Below the pieces are notes generated by a model, which was not told where the DNA came from, made no database searches, and saw only the letters and a list, made by a program, of their open reading frames with translations. A program made the position numbers and the translations under genes. From contig MU831845.1 of NCBI GenBank assembly GCA_029204225.1, positions 1 to 64,000 of the forward strand: a stretch of 64,000 nucleotides of DNA. Reading direction: 5' to 3'. This document shows positions 1-12,649 of this stretch, piece by piece; position 1 is the stretch's first letter; every line of letters begins with the position of its first letter. The stretch comes from Diphasiastrum complanatum. Taxonomy: Eukaryota > Streptophyta > Lycopodiopsida > Lycopodiales > Lycopodiaceae.

Positions 1-1050
1 AACTAGATCTTGTTTTTTGATTACTAGTTTCTGATAGATTGTTTAACAAGCATACAATCACCTGTGATCATTCAAAGATCCATTTATGGTCCTTAGTACT
101 GTACTTTTCACAAGAGAAATTCTGTGCGAGAATGATCGTAGACCAGTGGTTAGTATTTACAATAATTGTAATACCAACGGTTGAACCATTGATTATTTTG
201 GTTAGGGTATTTGGAGAAGTTATGAGAGATAGATCCGGATCCTCAATGTATCTCATAAATTTCAAATTGGAAACTCTTAAAAGCTATTTTCAAAGAACCT
301 TAATTCTTTTGAATTTTTCAAATATGGACTCACACTAAAATTCATATGATACTTCCAACATGGGAATTTCTTTTCTGGAATGTTTATAATCATGTAAATT
401 ACTACTTGGATAAGCTTGGAATTTGAATGTTCCACGATGTTGGTATTTTCAATTTTTTAATTTCGGATTGTCCTCTATGCATAGATAGAGCTCAAATAGA
501 TGATAGTTACTATCACTCGTGTTGAATATATCTAGAAGAAAAGTCGTGTGTATAATAAGGGAATTCTTTTTGGAAGACATTTATTATTGTCTTTTCATTA
601 TTTAGATATTTTTCATTTGTCATCTCTCCAGAAACTTTTATAAGAAATTGGAAATTTCTTTTAAAAGGAGGAGTGAAGTGATGAGCAAATTCTATTTACA
701 AGTGTTTTTTACACAGTTTGCAAAATTACATGGAGTTTACAACAGTGTCGTCTTTTCGCCTATCAGGAATCCCGTTGAAGAATGCAGTGTCGCTTTTTTG
801 CATTTTTCACCTGACAAAAATCTCGTGGTAAAAATCATAGTGTCCATTTTCGCTTTAGATTATCAGAAGAAAGTTTTGAATAGTTAGCTCTCTCTCTCAA
901 GCCTGAAAGCTTGAACACTCCTGAGTATTCTAGCTCACTTCTTAGAGTTGTTTTAGAGATTGTTATTGCGCTACTGCTTATCAGCTTTGCGCATTAATTC
1001 CGACTTTCATTTTAGCCGTTCATAGATAGCATAGAGTACACGGCTTCGAT
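1..1050. other. No recognisable gene; flank of Copia-0
   Basis: I find no coding region that I can assign. Short open frames exist (for example 39-338) but none shows a known motif. The stretch may contain the 5' part of the old copia element whose protease begins near 1051, but no LTR or primer-binding site is visible. Two copies of CAGTGTCG, at 743-750 and 785-792, recur in similar spacing near 42.6 kb and may mark a small transposon remnant. Confidence 0.4.
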
Positions 1051-1409
1051 ATGCAAGGTGCATTTTTGGATGATTCATGGTTTCTGGATTCTGGAGCTAC
1101 ACAACATGTGACCAATCAACATGAGATCTTCAACTCCTACATGCCTTACAGCACGAAAACAATTTGTTCATCTTGGTGGACAATAGTACTCACCACTATT
1201 GAAGGTGAAGGTACTGTAAGATTGCGATTCCAGCATGATCAATTCAAATAACTATCAAAGGTCCTATCTATTTTTAAACTCTCTACAAAATCTATTATCA
1301 ATGAGTAGAATTACAGATTTTGGTCATAAGGTAGAATTCAAGTCTGATCAATGCAAAATTGTTGATAAGAGTAATAAGATCCTTGCACTCGCCAAGAAAC
1401 AGGGTTACT
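1051..1409 (+). pseudogene. Copia-0 protease fragment (5' half of a split element)
   Basis: The frame at 1051-1251 carries the copia aspartic protease signature DSGATQHV, with the tract upstream of the integrase following in broken frames up to 1409. At 1410 it is cut by Copia-1, and the same element resumes at 7643. The five bases TTACT are present on both sides (1405-1409 and 7643-7647), as expected for a target-site duplication. Gag, the 5' LTR and the primer-binding site are not recognisable upstream. This is the remains of an old Ty1/copia polyprotein, with no intact function. Confidence 0.8.
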
Positions 1410-2148
1410 TGTGAAGAATTGAAAAAGATTATCTATGTTAGATATAGGGGTCTTATGTTTTTACATCAAGCATCTAGGTGTAGGATGTTGATAGGAATAA
1501 ATTTGGCATAGATGGCAAATTATGCATTTTCACTTGTAATGCCACTATTGAGCCAAAATAGAGTAAGAGGCTAAACACTTGCCAATTAGAGTGTAGACAA
1601 GTGTAAAGTTTTTGTTTGATGAATTCCAAGAGGTCCAATAGGATTTAGAGGTGGAAACCTTGTGAGCTCCAATTGAAAATTGAGGTGTGCTTGAATATAG
1701 TCCAATAAACATTAAGAGGTGCATGGATCAATGAATCCATAGGATCAAGAGGTGACAAAATATGGTCCAATCATAGTAAGCATAGTGGTAGCTCGTGGAC
1801 CTACTAGTATCATTGTACTCCTCATTTTGAAGCCAATTGATTTGGTGATTTCATGGGATTTAGTGAGTTATTGGATTTCTAGCTTTCTCTCTCTACCCGA
1901 GAGCTCATGATGCATTTTCTCTCTCTACCACGAGGAGAGCAACTTGTTTTTACTTAGATTATTTTTTGAATACTTCCCACACGTGTGAGTGAGAGTTGGA
2001 AGTGATTGAATGCATGTAGTAGTGTGTTTTTGCCATAGGATTCAAGATTGATCTTGAATCTCAATCTAGTCTTGATCTTGGTGCATCTACACACCTTAGG
2101 AGATCACAAGTACATGTAGTGGACAGTCCACACGTGTGAAATTCAACA
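1410..2148 (+). repeat. Copia-1 5' LTR
   Basis: 739 bp, TG...CA ends, nearly the same sequence as 6906-7642. Contains CACACGTGTG at 1978-1987 and again at 2129-2138 close to its 3' end. The preceding five bases (1405-1409) match the five after the 3' LTR. Confidence 0.95.
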
Positions 2149-2160
2149 TGGTATCAGAGC
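2149..2160 (+). other. Copia-1 primer-binding site (initiator tRNA-Met)
   Basis: TGGTATCAGAGC lies immediately 3' of the LTR and is complementary to the 3' end of plant initiator tRNA-Met, the usual minus-strand primer of copia elements. Confidence 0.93.
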
Positions 2161-2906
2161 CTACCTAAGGTTACCATGCATTTTGATCCATCTAAGTGAA
2201 AAAAATTTCATCAATCTTGAGCTAGAAGTTGTCAAGGCCCATTTTCCTAGCTATCTTGTTCAATCTTGGATCAAAAGAGATCAAAAGGACATTGATTGGG
2301 TCTGACCTGGTACTGTACGGATAAGGTGCTCAGACACGTGTGAGGAACATCCAATTTCAGTTTGGAAGTTCTCTCTCATGTTTTGATCCATTTATCTTGC
2401 TTGATAGCTTGTTTTGAAGCTATTTTTGTCTAGTTTCTGTTGCAATCAGTTTCATTACCATTTGGTTGAGCCAATCAAAAGTTATAAGCTTTTGAAGAGG
2501 GTTAGGTAGGGCACCTAGACCTGGGTGGACACATTTGGTTTGGTCAAGAGATTGCTTGGTTGATCCAAAATCACAGTTGTATGCTTGCCAATCTCATCTA
2601 TATGTGATCTAGGCACTGTTTTGAGATCTTAGCCATTTTGTTTCATGCAATATCATTGTATTTGAGTCAAATTTGGTTTTTTAGTGTATTTCACACGTGC
2701 TAAGAGTGTTAGATCCTAACTTTGCCTATACTCCATAATTTGATGTGAAATAGATCTTGTTTTAGAGAGATTTGAGTAGCTAGTGAGAATCAATTCAAAA
2801 TTGTTGCAAAGATCTTTCATAGGAGGAGATAGTACTCAATTATTGGATCCTATTGAAAGTGTGTAACAACATTTATTGTTCATCATTTTAGTTTTCTTCA
2901 CTTCAA
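2161..2906 (+). other. Copia-1 untranslated leader
   Basis: 746 bp between the primer-binding site and the gag start at 2907, with no open frame of note. It carries another CACGTGTG-containing site near 2334. Confidence 0.7.
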
Positions 2907-3282
2907 ATGTCTTCAATGGTTTCATCCTTGTTGGAACCAAGTGAAAGATTGACCACTTCAAATTATTCAATTTGGAAAATGAGGATGGAGTCCATCTTGA
3001 TCCTTCAAGACGTGATGGACATAGTTCTTGGCCTTGAAGAAGAACCACAAGTTCTTCAAGAGGTTCAAAAATACAAAAAGAGAGCTAGGATGGCTCTCCA
3101 CTACATTAAGATGAATGTCTCTAATGAGATATGAGGGAGATAGGTACTTGTACAACAGCCAAAGAAGCTTGGGATTGTCTCAAGACTATCTATGAGGCTA
3201 AGAATACCTCTAGGCTTCTCACTCTTAGGAATCAAATCTTTCAAAGTAGCCAAAAGAGTGATGAGAGTGCATCTAGTTATGT
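2907..3282 (+). pseudogene. Copia-1 gag, N-terminal part (broken)
   Basis: The ATG at 2907 opens a copia-type Gag: an N-terminal block with SNYSIWKMRME, typical of the DUF4219 segment of plant copia Gag, followed by the start of the UBN2-type Gag domain. A TGA at 3132-3134 ends the frame after 75 residues. The related sequence continues in other frames until 3283, where the long frame takes over. Copia-3 (59274-64000, minus strand) carries the uninterrupted equivalent. Gag would form the virus-like particle around the element RNA. Confidence 0.85.
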
Positions 3283-5694
3283 TTGAGAGTAAAAGATATT
3301 CATAGAGAGGTTGTTTGCATTGGTGATTCCATCAATCAAAATGAGCTAGTTCAAGTCATTCTCAATGGCTTGAGAAGTGAATTTGATAACCTTGTCCAAT
3401 CCTATGCCATTAAGGAGGAGCTACCAAGTTTGGAGGCTCTCCAAAGTGTGCTAATTTCAGAAGAATCAAGACAAGAGTACAAGCTCTTGAGGATGGACAA
3501 GCTTTCTCTCACTCATAATGATGGCAAAGCTCTCTTTTCAAGGATAAGCACAAAGGGAGGAGCAAGAACCAACATCAACAATCCTCAAGCAAGGACAAAG
3601 TCAAATCCAAAGACAAAGATGAGGAGGAAGATGATTTCTCTAATGCTTCATCATCCAAGCTCAAGAAGAAGAAGATCAAGTGCTTTTATTGTGGCAAGAA
3701 AGGTCATTATGCCACCAATTGCTTCAAAAAGAAGAATCAACTCAAGCAAGCCAATATTACCAATGAGAAGGAAGACATTATTGCAAGTGATGGAGAGGGA
3801 TCTCTTATGGTCCTCTAGTTTCTCATCTACTCCTTTCAAGAAGAACGCCTATGGTATATTGATTAGTGGAGCCTCTTCACATATGTGTAGCTCCAAGGAC
3901 TCTTTTTCTTCTATTGCACCTTATGATGGAGTGAAGAAATCAATATACACTGCAAATGATTTTGAATGTCCTATTGAAGGCATAGGGAACATTCCCTTGA
4001 AGCTTGCATCCTCTAAAGTTCTTTCTCTCTCTAGAGTTCTTTATGTACCTAAGCTTACCAAGAATCTTATCAGTGTTGGCCAATTGCTTGATAATGGCCT
4101 TGATGTAAAATTCAATGTTGATACTTGCACTATCAAGAAGAATGATGAGATACTTGCATTAGGATCTAGATTTGGTGGCATCTATAAACTAGATCCAAAT
4201 GAGTATGTGAATGCTTGTAATGTTGCTCTTGTGAACAAGCTCTCTATGGAGGAATTATGGCATAGGAGGTTGGGACATCCCAACTACAAATCCATGCTCT
4301 CTATGATCAAAGAATCCAAAGCTATTGGCTTGCCAAAGTCATTCTCCAAGAAGATCAAGCCTTGTGAGGCTTGTGCTATTGCTAAATCTCACAAAAAGCC
4401 ATTTACAAGATCTTCTATCAAAAGCAAGCATCCTTTGGAGTTAATCCACTCGGATGTGCATTTCTCATCAACTACAAGCAAGGGAGGAGCCACTTGTTTT
4501 GTTACTTTCATTGATGATTACACAAGATTCACTTGGATATATCTTCTTGCTTCAAAATCTATGGTGTTTGATCATTTCCTTATTTTCAAAGCTTATGTAG
4601 AGAAGCAATTCTCATTCAAGATTAAAGCTCTTAGAAGTGATGGAGGTGGTGAATATGTCTCCAATAAATTTCAAGATTTTTGTGAGCTTGACGGCATTAA
4701 AAGAGAGTTTTCTTGTGCCTACTCTCCATCTCAAAATGGAGTGGCCGAGAGAAAGAATAGATCTCTATGTGAATGTGCAAAATCTATGAGAATTGAGGCA
4801 TCTTTGCCCAAAGATTTTTGGGGAGAAGCTATTAATTGTGCAAATTATCTTTGCAATAGGCTCCCACATATAGCTCTTGGAGGAAAGTCACCATATGAAA
4901 TCTTATTTTTGAAGAAGCCTAAGGTTGATCACCTTAGAGTTTTTGGATGCTTATGCTTTGTCCATATTCCCTTGGAAACAAGGAAGAAGGAAGATCCTAG
5001 TGCATGCAAAGGGATCATGGTTGGATACTCATCCACCAAGAAGGCCTATAGAGTCTTTATACTCTCTACTTCTCAAGTTATTGAAAGTAGAGATGTTGTC
5101 TTTCATGAAGATCAACACTCATCATTTGAAGAGGCCAAGATCAAGAAATCTATGGATGCATCATCAATTATTGATTTTGAAGACAATCATGATGTGATGG
5201 GGTCGAGATTTGAAGAAGACTCTCCTCGGATTTTTTCACCAAGAAGATCCATGAGAGACAGATCCGAGCCTAAGAGGCTCTCATATGTTGACAAAGGCAA
5301 ACAAGTGGATCTTGATTCCACTAATTATGTTTTTTATGTCTCTCATGAAGAGCCAAAGAATGTACAAGAGGCACTCAATACCAAGGAGTGGTATGATGCC
5401 ATGAAGCAAGAGTATGATGCATTGATCACCAACAATACTTGGGAGCTTGTGGATCCTCCATCCAACAAGCATGTGATTGGTTGCAAGTGGGTATTTCGGA
5501 TCAAGTTCAATCATGATGGCACCATCAACAAGCATAAAGCAAGATTATGTGCCAAAGGATTTGCTCAAATCCATGGTCTTGATTATGAGGAGACCTTTGC
5601 ACCAGTTGCAAAGATGGTGATAATAAGAATTCTTATTTCTCTTGCTTGTTTTTTCAAGTGGAAGGTGTTCCAATTAGATGTATCCAATGCCTAA
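3283..5694 (+). pseudogene. Copia-1 gag C-term, protease, integrase, start of RT (803-codon frame)
   Basis: One long frame covering the end of Gag, the GAG-pre-integrase zinc region (HRRLGHPN at about residues 327-334), the integrase core with its DD35E-type acidic residues, the chromatin-facing linker and the start of reverse transcriptase. From roughly 3540 to 3830 the frame is the wrong one: the zinc knuckle CFYCGKKGHYATNC is encoded at about 3680-3720 in a different frame, and the protease motif reads ISGASSHM instead of DSGASSHM. A deletion near 5692 ends the frame just inside the reverse transcriptase. It is therefore open but lacks key Gag and protease residues. Confidence 0.9.
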
Positions 5695-5696
5695 AT

Positions 5697-6887
5697 TGTT
5701 ATCTTGAGGAGGAGATCTATATTGAACAACCTCAAGGATTCATCAAGGATGAGTCCAAAGTGTGCTTGCTCTTCAAAAGTCTTTATGGACTCAAGCAAGC
5801 ACCAAGATCATGGTATTCAAGACTTAACTCTTTTCTTATCTCACTAGGATTTACTCTTAGTGACTATGATCCTTCCATGTATCTAAAGTTTGTTGATAGC
5901 AATATTGTCATTCTTCTAATTTATGTTGATGACATTATTCTTTGTGGAAGTTGTATCAAGTTAGTTGATGAAACCAAGCTAGCACTTGGATGTGAGTTTA
6001 AAATGCAAGATCTAGGAGAGATACATTACATCTTAGGCCTAGAAATTGATTTTTATGAAAATCATGTCTTTTTATGCCAATCTAGATATGCTCACTCTAT
6101 GTTGAAAAAATTTCATATGAAAAATTCTAAGAGCATAGATACTCCAATGGAGCAAATTGTAAAAGATCCTAATAAAGGTGATGAAATATCCTTTGAGGAC
6201 ATCACACTTTTTAGGAGTCTTGTAGGCTCCTTGATTTGGCTTACCATTACTAGGCCTGATCTTAGTTTTTGTGTGCACAAATTGAGTCAATTTATGCAAG
6301 ATCCTAAGATCCATCATTGGAAGATGGCCAAGAGGATTCTAAGATATGTATCTTCATCTTGTGATTATGGTCTACTCTATAAAAGTGAAGATCTATCCAT
6401 TATTGGCTACTCGGATTCGGACTTTGCAAGTGACAAGATGGATCAAAAGTCTATTAGTGCATACACTATCTTTCTTGGAGGCAATCTAATATCTTGGCTT
6501 TCCAAAAAGCAAGATACTATATCTCTCTCTTCATGTGAGGTCGAGTACAAAGCACTCACTACAACTACCAAAGAATTGCTTTGGATCAAGAGGTTATTAA
6601 TGGAACTAAAGTGCATCAAGGAGGATGATCTACCAATGATCAAGTGTGATAACATCTCGGCCCAAGCTCTTGCCAATAATCCCATATTTCATGCAAGAAG
6701 CAAGCACATAGAAGTGGCACACCATTTTGTGAGAGAAAAGCTTATTGGAGGAGAAATCTATTTGGAGCATGTCAACTCGTCCTCTTGTATTGCCAATCTA
6801 CTCACCAAGCCTTTGAGCAAAAGTGCTTTCATCAAGCATAGATCTAATCTTGGAGTTTTATCAAGATCAATGCTCAAATCTTCATAG
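5697..6887 (+). pseudogene. Copia-1 reverse transcriptase and RNase H (3' frame)
   Basis: Continues the polyprotein in another frame after the deletion near 5692. Visible motifs are LYGLKQAPRSWY, the catalytic YVDD at about 5920, HYILGLEID, GSLIWLTITRPDL and the RNase H part with SDSDFA, SSCEVEYKAL and ARSKHIEVAHHFVRE. The frame ends at 6887, 18 bases before the 3' LTR. These domains would copy the element RNA into DNA; separated from the upstream frame they could not be made as the usual single polyprotein. Confidence 0.92.
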
Positions 6888-6897
6888 ATAATTTTTT

Positions 6898-7642
6898 AGG
6901 AGGAGTGTGAAGAATTGAAAAAGATTATCTATGTTAGATATAGGGGTCTTATGTTTTTTACATCAAGCATCTAGGTGTAGGATGTTGATAGGAATAAATT
7001 TGGCATAGATGGCAAATTATGCATTTTCACTTGTAATGCCACTATTGAGCCAAAATATAGTAAGAGGCTAAACACTTGCCAATTAGAGTGTAGACAAGTG
7101 TAAAGTTTTTGTTTGATGAATTCCAAGCGGTCCAATAGGATTTAGAGGTGGAACCTTGTGAGGTCCAATAGGAAATTGAGGTGTGCTTGAATATAGTCCA
7201 ATAAAATTAAGAGGTGCATGGATCAATGATCCAATAGGATCAAGAGGTGACAAAATATGGTCCAATCATAGTTAAGCATAGTGGTAGCTCGTGGACCTAC
7301 TAGTATCATTGTACTCCTCATTTTGAAGCCAATTGATTTGGTGATTTCATGGATTAAGTGACTTATTGGATTTCTAGCTTTCTCTCTCTACCCGAGAGCT
7401 CATGATGCATTTTCTCTCTCTACCCGAGGAGAGCAACTTGTTTTTACTTAGATTATTTTTTGAATACTTCCCACACGTGTGAGTGAGGGTTGGGAGTGAT
7501 TGAATGCATGTAGTAGTGTGTTTTTGCCATAGGATTCAAGATTGATCTTGAATCTCAATCTAGTCTTGATCTTGGTGCATCTACACACCTTAGGAGATCA
7601 CAAGTACATGTAGTGGACAGTCCACACGTGTGAAATTCAACA
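6898..7642 (+). repeat. Copia-1 polypurine tract and 3' LTR
   Basis: The purine tract AGGAGGAG (6898-6905) abuts the 3' LTR (6906-7642, 737 bp), which repeats the 5' LTR with scattered substitutions and 1-bp indels. CACACGTGTG occurs at 7472-7481 and 7623-7632. TTACT follows at 7643-7647. Confidence 0.95.
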
Positions 7643-8727
7643 TTACTTATATAGATTGGCACATTGCTATTATGAGTCTAGTTAGACCTTGAAAACGTCT
7701 GTTCTATTCAATAAAGCATTAGTATGGCATCATTGCTTAGGACACTTGAATTATGCATCTGTTTTGAACATGTACAGACAATCTATGGTACTTGATCTCG
7801 ACTATCCATCTGGTAAGGTTGATCTCCTTGTCTGTCATAGTTGCATCTTTGGAAAGCAGGCTAGGATTCCTTTTAGATCAAATCATATGCATGCAGCAAA
7901 AGATCTGTTAGATGTTGTTCATATAGATACATGTGGATCTATGCAAACTCCTTCATTGTTAGATGCAAAGTACTTCATTACCTTTATTGATGAATTCTCC
8001 AGAAGAACGGCTATTTATTTCATTAAACAGAAGTCAGAGTCTTTCATCAAATTCAGACAATTCAAAGAGCATGCTGAAAATCAAACTGGCAAATGAATCA
8101 AAGCACTGAGGTCAGATAACCGGGGGGAATATATCTCCAACGAATTCAAGGATTACTTCCTATTCGTCTCAATCAAATGGTCTTGCTGAGAGAAAGAGCA
8201 AAACCTTAGTTGAATCGGCAAAGTGCGTGTTATCAATTCGACACTTCCGAAGTGCTTCTGGGCTGAAGCTGTTTCAACAACAACCTATATTTAGAACAGA
8301 TGTCCTACTAAAGGCCTCTCAGGCAAAATACCATTCGAAGTTTGGACATGTACCAAACCTTCTTTATCAAGCCTACGAGTTTTTGGATGTACTGCTTTTG
8401 CGCAGATACCTCATGATCTCATGAAGCAGCTCGACTTCCAGAGTATCAAATGTATTTTCATCAGCTACACTACTTTAGATCAAGCCTACAAGTTGTTCGA
8501 TCCCATTGAGTCAAAGATATTCACTAGTTGGAGTAAGCACATTGAACTGAAGTATCATTTTGTTAGAAGCAAAGTTCTCAATGAAGAGGTCAAATTGCAG
8601 TACTATAGAACGCAAGATATGACAACAGATGTTTTTACTAAAGTATTAAGTTTGGGATCACATAGAAGATTTTGTGTAGAACTAAGTTTGAAGGTCAAGG
8701 CATTCAAGGATTTAGATTAAGGGGGAA
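7643..8727 (+). pseudogene. Copia-0 integrase and RNase H end, with RT deleted
   Basis: The host element resumes directly after the Copia-1 TSD. The frame at 7689-8096 has VWHHCLGHLNYASV (GAG-pre-integrase) and the start of the integrase core (VVHIDTCG, FITFIDEFSRR); the rest of the integrase follows in shifted frames (8100-8400). At about 8520 the sequence jumps from the post-integrase block straight to the RNase H C-terminus (WSKHIELKYHFVR), so the entire reverse transcriptase and most of RNase H are missing. A purine run at 8719-8727 followed by TGTTAAAT may be the polypurine tract and LTR start. Confidence 0.85.
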
Positions 8728-8784
8728 TGTTAAATTATTTTCCTTCTTACCAATCGACTAATCAGCTTTAATCTTCATCCATTG
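8728..8784 (+). repeat. Possible start of Copia-0 3' LTR, truncated
   Basis: TGTTAAAT after a G-rich purine tract is where a 3' LTR should begin. Only about 55 bp remain before minus-strand gypsy coding sequence starts, and no second copy is in the window. Confidence 0.4.
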
Positions 8785-10349
8785 TTAATCAAGTTTTGAA
8801 CTAGGTGCATAATAGAGTCCAAACGACATTACTTTATAAGCATAAGTGCCCCACTCTATCGCAAAAGTTATTTTATGGCGATCTGCAGGTGTAATCTTGA
8901 CCTGATTGTATCCACTGAATCCATCCAAAAAATTGTAAGCTTTTGCTCTAGCAAGGCGATCCGAAATGCTTTCAGTAAAAGGTAATGGAAAGTGATCCTT
9001 TCGCGTTACTTTGTTCAAAGCTTTGAGATTCACACAAATTCTCAATTTTCCATTCTTTTTAGGAACAATGACAATTGGTGAAACCCATTCCGTGTGCTCG
9101 ATCTCATAATGAAGTCGGCTTATAGCAATCTCTATAACTCTTTCTTTATCAAATCTATAACATTAGGATTACATCGATAGAACTTTGTGACTTTTGGAAT
9201 TGCATCAGGTACTAAGGGTATGGTATGCTCCATAACTGATGTTGGAATTCCCTTGAGATCTTTATAAGTCCAAGCAAAGCAATATTGATACTTAGTAAGC
9301 AATTTCCATAGCACTTGAAACTGTTCAGGAGTAAGTTGTGCTCCAGCTTGTACAATCTTTTCTGGTTCTCCTGGTTCCACAAGATTCATAGGCTGCGTCC
9401 TAGCTAGACCATCATAAACATTTTTCATTTCTGGCACCTATTCTTCAGGTTCGCGATGTGATTTTGGTAACATGATAACTACATCATCCAGAGCATAGCA
9501 TTTGAAATGCTCTGGCATATCATGCTAGACTTCCTCTGATTGTTCTTTGTCGAAAAATAGTCTTGGATATTCGCTTAGCTTTCTTAGCAAGAATCGATTG
9601 TGGAGGCGATAACTTCCTGGACTGTGATGTCTCGCGAGAATTCTGACTTGAAGAATCATCCTTGACTTTTTTTTTCCTTTATCCAATAAGAGTGGCATGT
9701 TTTTCAGCTCAACCTTTTGAGGTGGATTTTCCCATCTCATGACCATATTATAATGTTGCTTGGCTTGTTTCTTCGTCATTGATCCTATGATCTTGTCTTC
9801 CTTCAATATAACTGCTTTTGACGATTTTATTGCTGGTTCATCAGGAATATGATGTACTCCAAATCTGGTAGGATCCATGTGATTTAGAACCTGCTCATCA
9901 GTAAGTTCTGCATTGTCATCATAAGTGAAGACATGACTCACATGAATAAGTTCATCTTCAATTGGATCTGGTATGGGTTCCGTTGATATCCAAGCTACAT
10001 TCAGCACATTCAAAAAGAAAAGTGATTGGTGTATCCAAAGTTCGATCCAGTAATGAAATCTCGCTCAAGTCGGAGTGATTATCTTGTTGACACATATATC
10101 CTGCTGTACAATCAATTGTTGCAAGAGCTTGATTCTAGTTGACAATATCGGTTTGAGAGTCATAATGAACTCTCCAATTCTTTTACTGGTCGGTCACATG
10201 TATGATCCATTGTTGATGAATCATCATCCTCTTTTTGGACTATTGGCTTGATAATCCAAGTGATCAGATCAACTTTGACTGCACATTCACGATTTTCAAA
10301 AGTGATTTTGCCAGTACCCCAGTTATGAATCACTTGGACAACTTGTAAC
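8785..10349 (-). pseudogene. Ty3/gypsy pol fragment (reverse transcriptase and upstream region)
   Basis: Read on the minus strand. The segment 9045-8785 contains RICVNLKALNKVT, YNFLDGFSGYNQV and IEWGTYAYKVMSFGL, which are RT motifs of Ty3/gypsy type. Upstream, 9437-9132 has the conserved pre-RT block (FAWTYKDLKGIP, YRCNPNV). Further upstream, 10013-9525 and on to about 10345 lies the region between protease and RT (NWGTGKITF near 10320). Stops and frameshifts separate the parts, and the RT breaks off at about 8800 before the catalytic YXDD box. The element was later split by the family I insertion at 10350; its protease continues at 13634-13770. Confidence 0.85.
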
Positions 10350-11429
10350 TGTTATATACCTATGTAACTAGCAGTACTTCAGACCCCTAATAGTCCATTT
10401 AGTGTTGGGGGCTAAATGGGAAGGTACCCTTAGGATTAAGGGTATGTGTCCTTGGATAAGGACAAGCAAGTGACTATACCTTAGTTGGAGGTATGGAGTC
10501 ACGTGACCCTTGGATAAGGGGTACCCTTAGTATTAAGGATAGGTGCCTTAGATTAAAGTACTAGTGTCCTTGGTTAAGGGCAGGTAGGTGTCTATGCCTT
10601 GAATGGAGGTATGGAACCTAGAGAGGTGTTAGAAAGTCATTGGATGACTAGTTTTCTAAAACCTTGGGCCTCAACCTTGAACCATATCACTTTATTGGTC
10701 TAGGACCAAAGTATACATGCACAACTTGGGCAATGGGACCTAGTAGGAGGGCGCCCTTCTAAAGTGTCCATTGAGTTCCCAACTCCCACAAGAAAGGCAT
10801 TCAAAGAGTCATAGGTTATGGAAGGAGTCTCTTGACCTTCCATAAGCCTATGGAGGCTCTTGGAGATTCTTTAACTCCCCTAGGCTTCTCTCTCTCTCAT
10901 TGGATGAGCATGGAACTCCATAGTGCATTGGAGGGGTCCATGGGCCATCTACATGAGGGTAGTAAGGCGCCCATTGGGAGGGGGGAGATCTCTCTTGTTT
11001 GCTTTGCTTATGCTCTAGTGTTGCTACTAGTGTGTAGAGTGCTTTCTTGTGGTAGTATGCCTGAGGTTTGGATCTTGCTTATGGTATGGGACATAAGTAG
11101 GGTTTGGATCTTGAGAATGGTATGGAGTGTTGTGGTATGCTTGTGATTTGTTTATGGTTAGCAAATGGGTGCTAGATAGTCTTGCTTGGAGCTTGGATCT
11201 AGCTATGGTTGGGTGGTGAATTCTTGAGGCCAGCTTGTTATCTATCTTTGTGTTTAAAGAGTAGGGACACAAGTGGAGGAGAGATCCTTGGAGGCTTGCA
11301 AATCCTTACTTGCAGGTGGAGGCATCCTAGCTTGGAGTTGGGGAGCATCTTGAAGCTTGCAGGTTGCTTGGAGGACATTTGGAGGCTCTACCTTGGATTT
11401 GGAGGTCTTCCTCACTTTTATTTGTAAAA
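10350..11429 (+). repeat. Family I 5' LTR
   Basis: Long LTR with an internal run of degenerate direct repeats built on CCTTGGATAAGG and GGTACCCTTAG at about 10425-10590. The last 480 bp match 13153-13633 closely. Confidence 0.85.
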
Positions 11430-12649
11430 GTGATATCAGAGCTAGACAAAGGATGGTAACGTTTCTAACCTTCTTCAAGTTCTATTAAGATTACCAGCGA
11501 AAAAAAAAAATTGGGGAAGATTATAGGCTTTTCTAGTTGTAGGAAGCTTGTAGTTGAAGTACCCAATGAATCTAGTTCTCTTTGGAAGAGAGTAGTGATG
11601 CTTATAGAATTGTTTAGGGGCTGATTTTTTATCATGTTAGAGAAGTTTTAAAGTGGACTTTGGGTTTTTAAGAGTTCTGAAAAAAGATTTGTGGGATGGT
11701 TAGAGGAAGTCTTCCTCTATATACACAAACTTTTTTTTGCAAAAAGATTGATTCTAGCTATGTGTTTTGATCAAAACTAGTGTTTTTTTTGCATAAAGGA
11801 AGCGTTTGAAGTTTTGATTTTCATTTTGAAGTTCTTTTTTTCAGACCTGTAAATCTGAAAATTAGATCTGAAAAGTAAAGTTTTCATCTAAACTTCATTA
11901 GTTACACCTTTCTATCTCCTAGTTTCATGAAAATGGCAATGTAGGAAGGGAATGGTAGAGTAACTTTGTGCATAAAACAAGTTTTGAAATTCTGTTTTCT
12001 GTCATTTTGAAATTCTTATTTTCAGACCTGTAAATCTGAAAATTTGATCTGAAAATTGAAGTTTTCATAAAGCTTCATTAGTTATCCATTTCTAGACACT
12101 AATTTCTTGGTTTTGGAAATCTAGAATAGTGAGAAATGTGAAAACTTTGGTTGCTTTTGAAATGACAAATGGAATTGGAATTGGAATGGGAACTTTATGT
12201 AAACATTAGCTTGGAATAATTAATTGAAGTTTACATAAAGATTTGGTTTTCATTTTTGCTTTTGATTAGGGCAAATGTAGCTTGTCGTTGGTTTCCTCTT
12301 AAGCTTGGATTAAGCTTGCAAATAGTAGGCTTGGATTGAGCTTACAAACAATAAGAGTAAATGAATATAAGTAAATGCTTTTTATTTGCATTGGATGTAA
12401 CAATAGAAACATTTCTATCATTCTAATTTGAGCACTTGTTGTTGTATTTGCATAATAGGAAAACACACAAGCAACTCCAATGGATCAAACCAATGAAAAC
12501 CCAACATTTGATCTATCAGACCCATCCAATGTGGCACAAGCTCTTGAACTTTTATACCAACAAATTCAAGCCACTAGTAAGTAGCTTCTTGAAACTAATC
12601 AAAGAAACCAAGACTTAGAGTCTAGGTTAGCCAATCAGAAGAAGCATGT
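11430..12649 (+). other. Family I primer-site region and leader
   Basis: Starts with GTGATATCAGAGC, one mismatch from the initiator tRNA-Met complement. The remainder, about 1.2 kb, has two similar blocks (TTTTCAGACCTGTAAATCTG at about 11838 and 12021) that look like an internal duplication. No gene is visible until gag. Confidence 0.6.

Larger units (their letters stand above)
1410..7642 (+). mobile_element. Copia-1, complete Ty1/copia LTR retrotransposon inserted in Copia-0
   Basis: It has two LTRs (1410-2148 and 6906-7642) that start TGTGAAG and end CAACA, a primer-binding site TGGTATCAGAGC directly after the 5' LTR, a purine tract directly before the 3' LTR, and TTACT duplicated at both ends. 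The internal order gag, protease, integrase, reverse transcriptase, RNase H is that of Ty1/copia. By eye the LTRs differ at roughly 15-20 of about 738 positions, so the insertion is not very recent. The coding region has several frameshifts, so the copy is probably not autonomous. Confidence 0.96.

Noticed and set aside
3651-3839. Minus-strand frame inside Copia-1
   Set aside because: Shadow of the Gag zinc-knuckle region.
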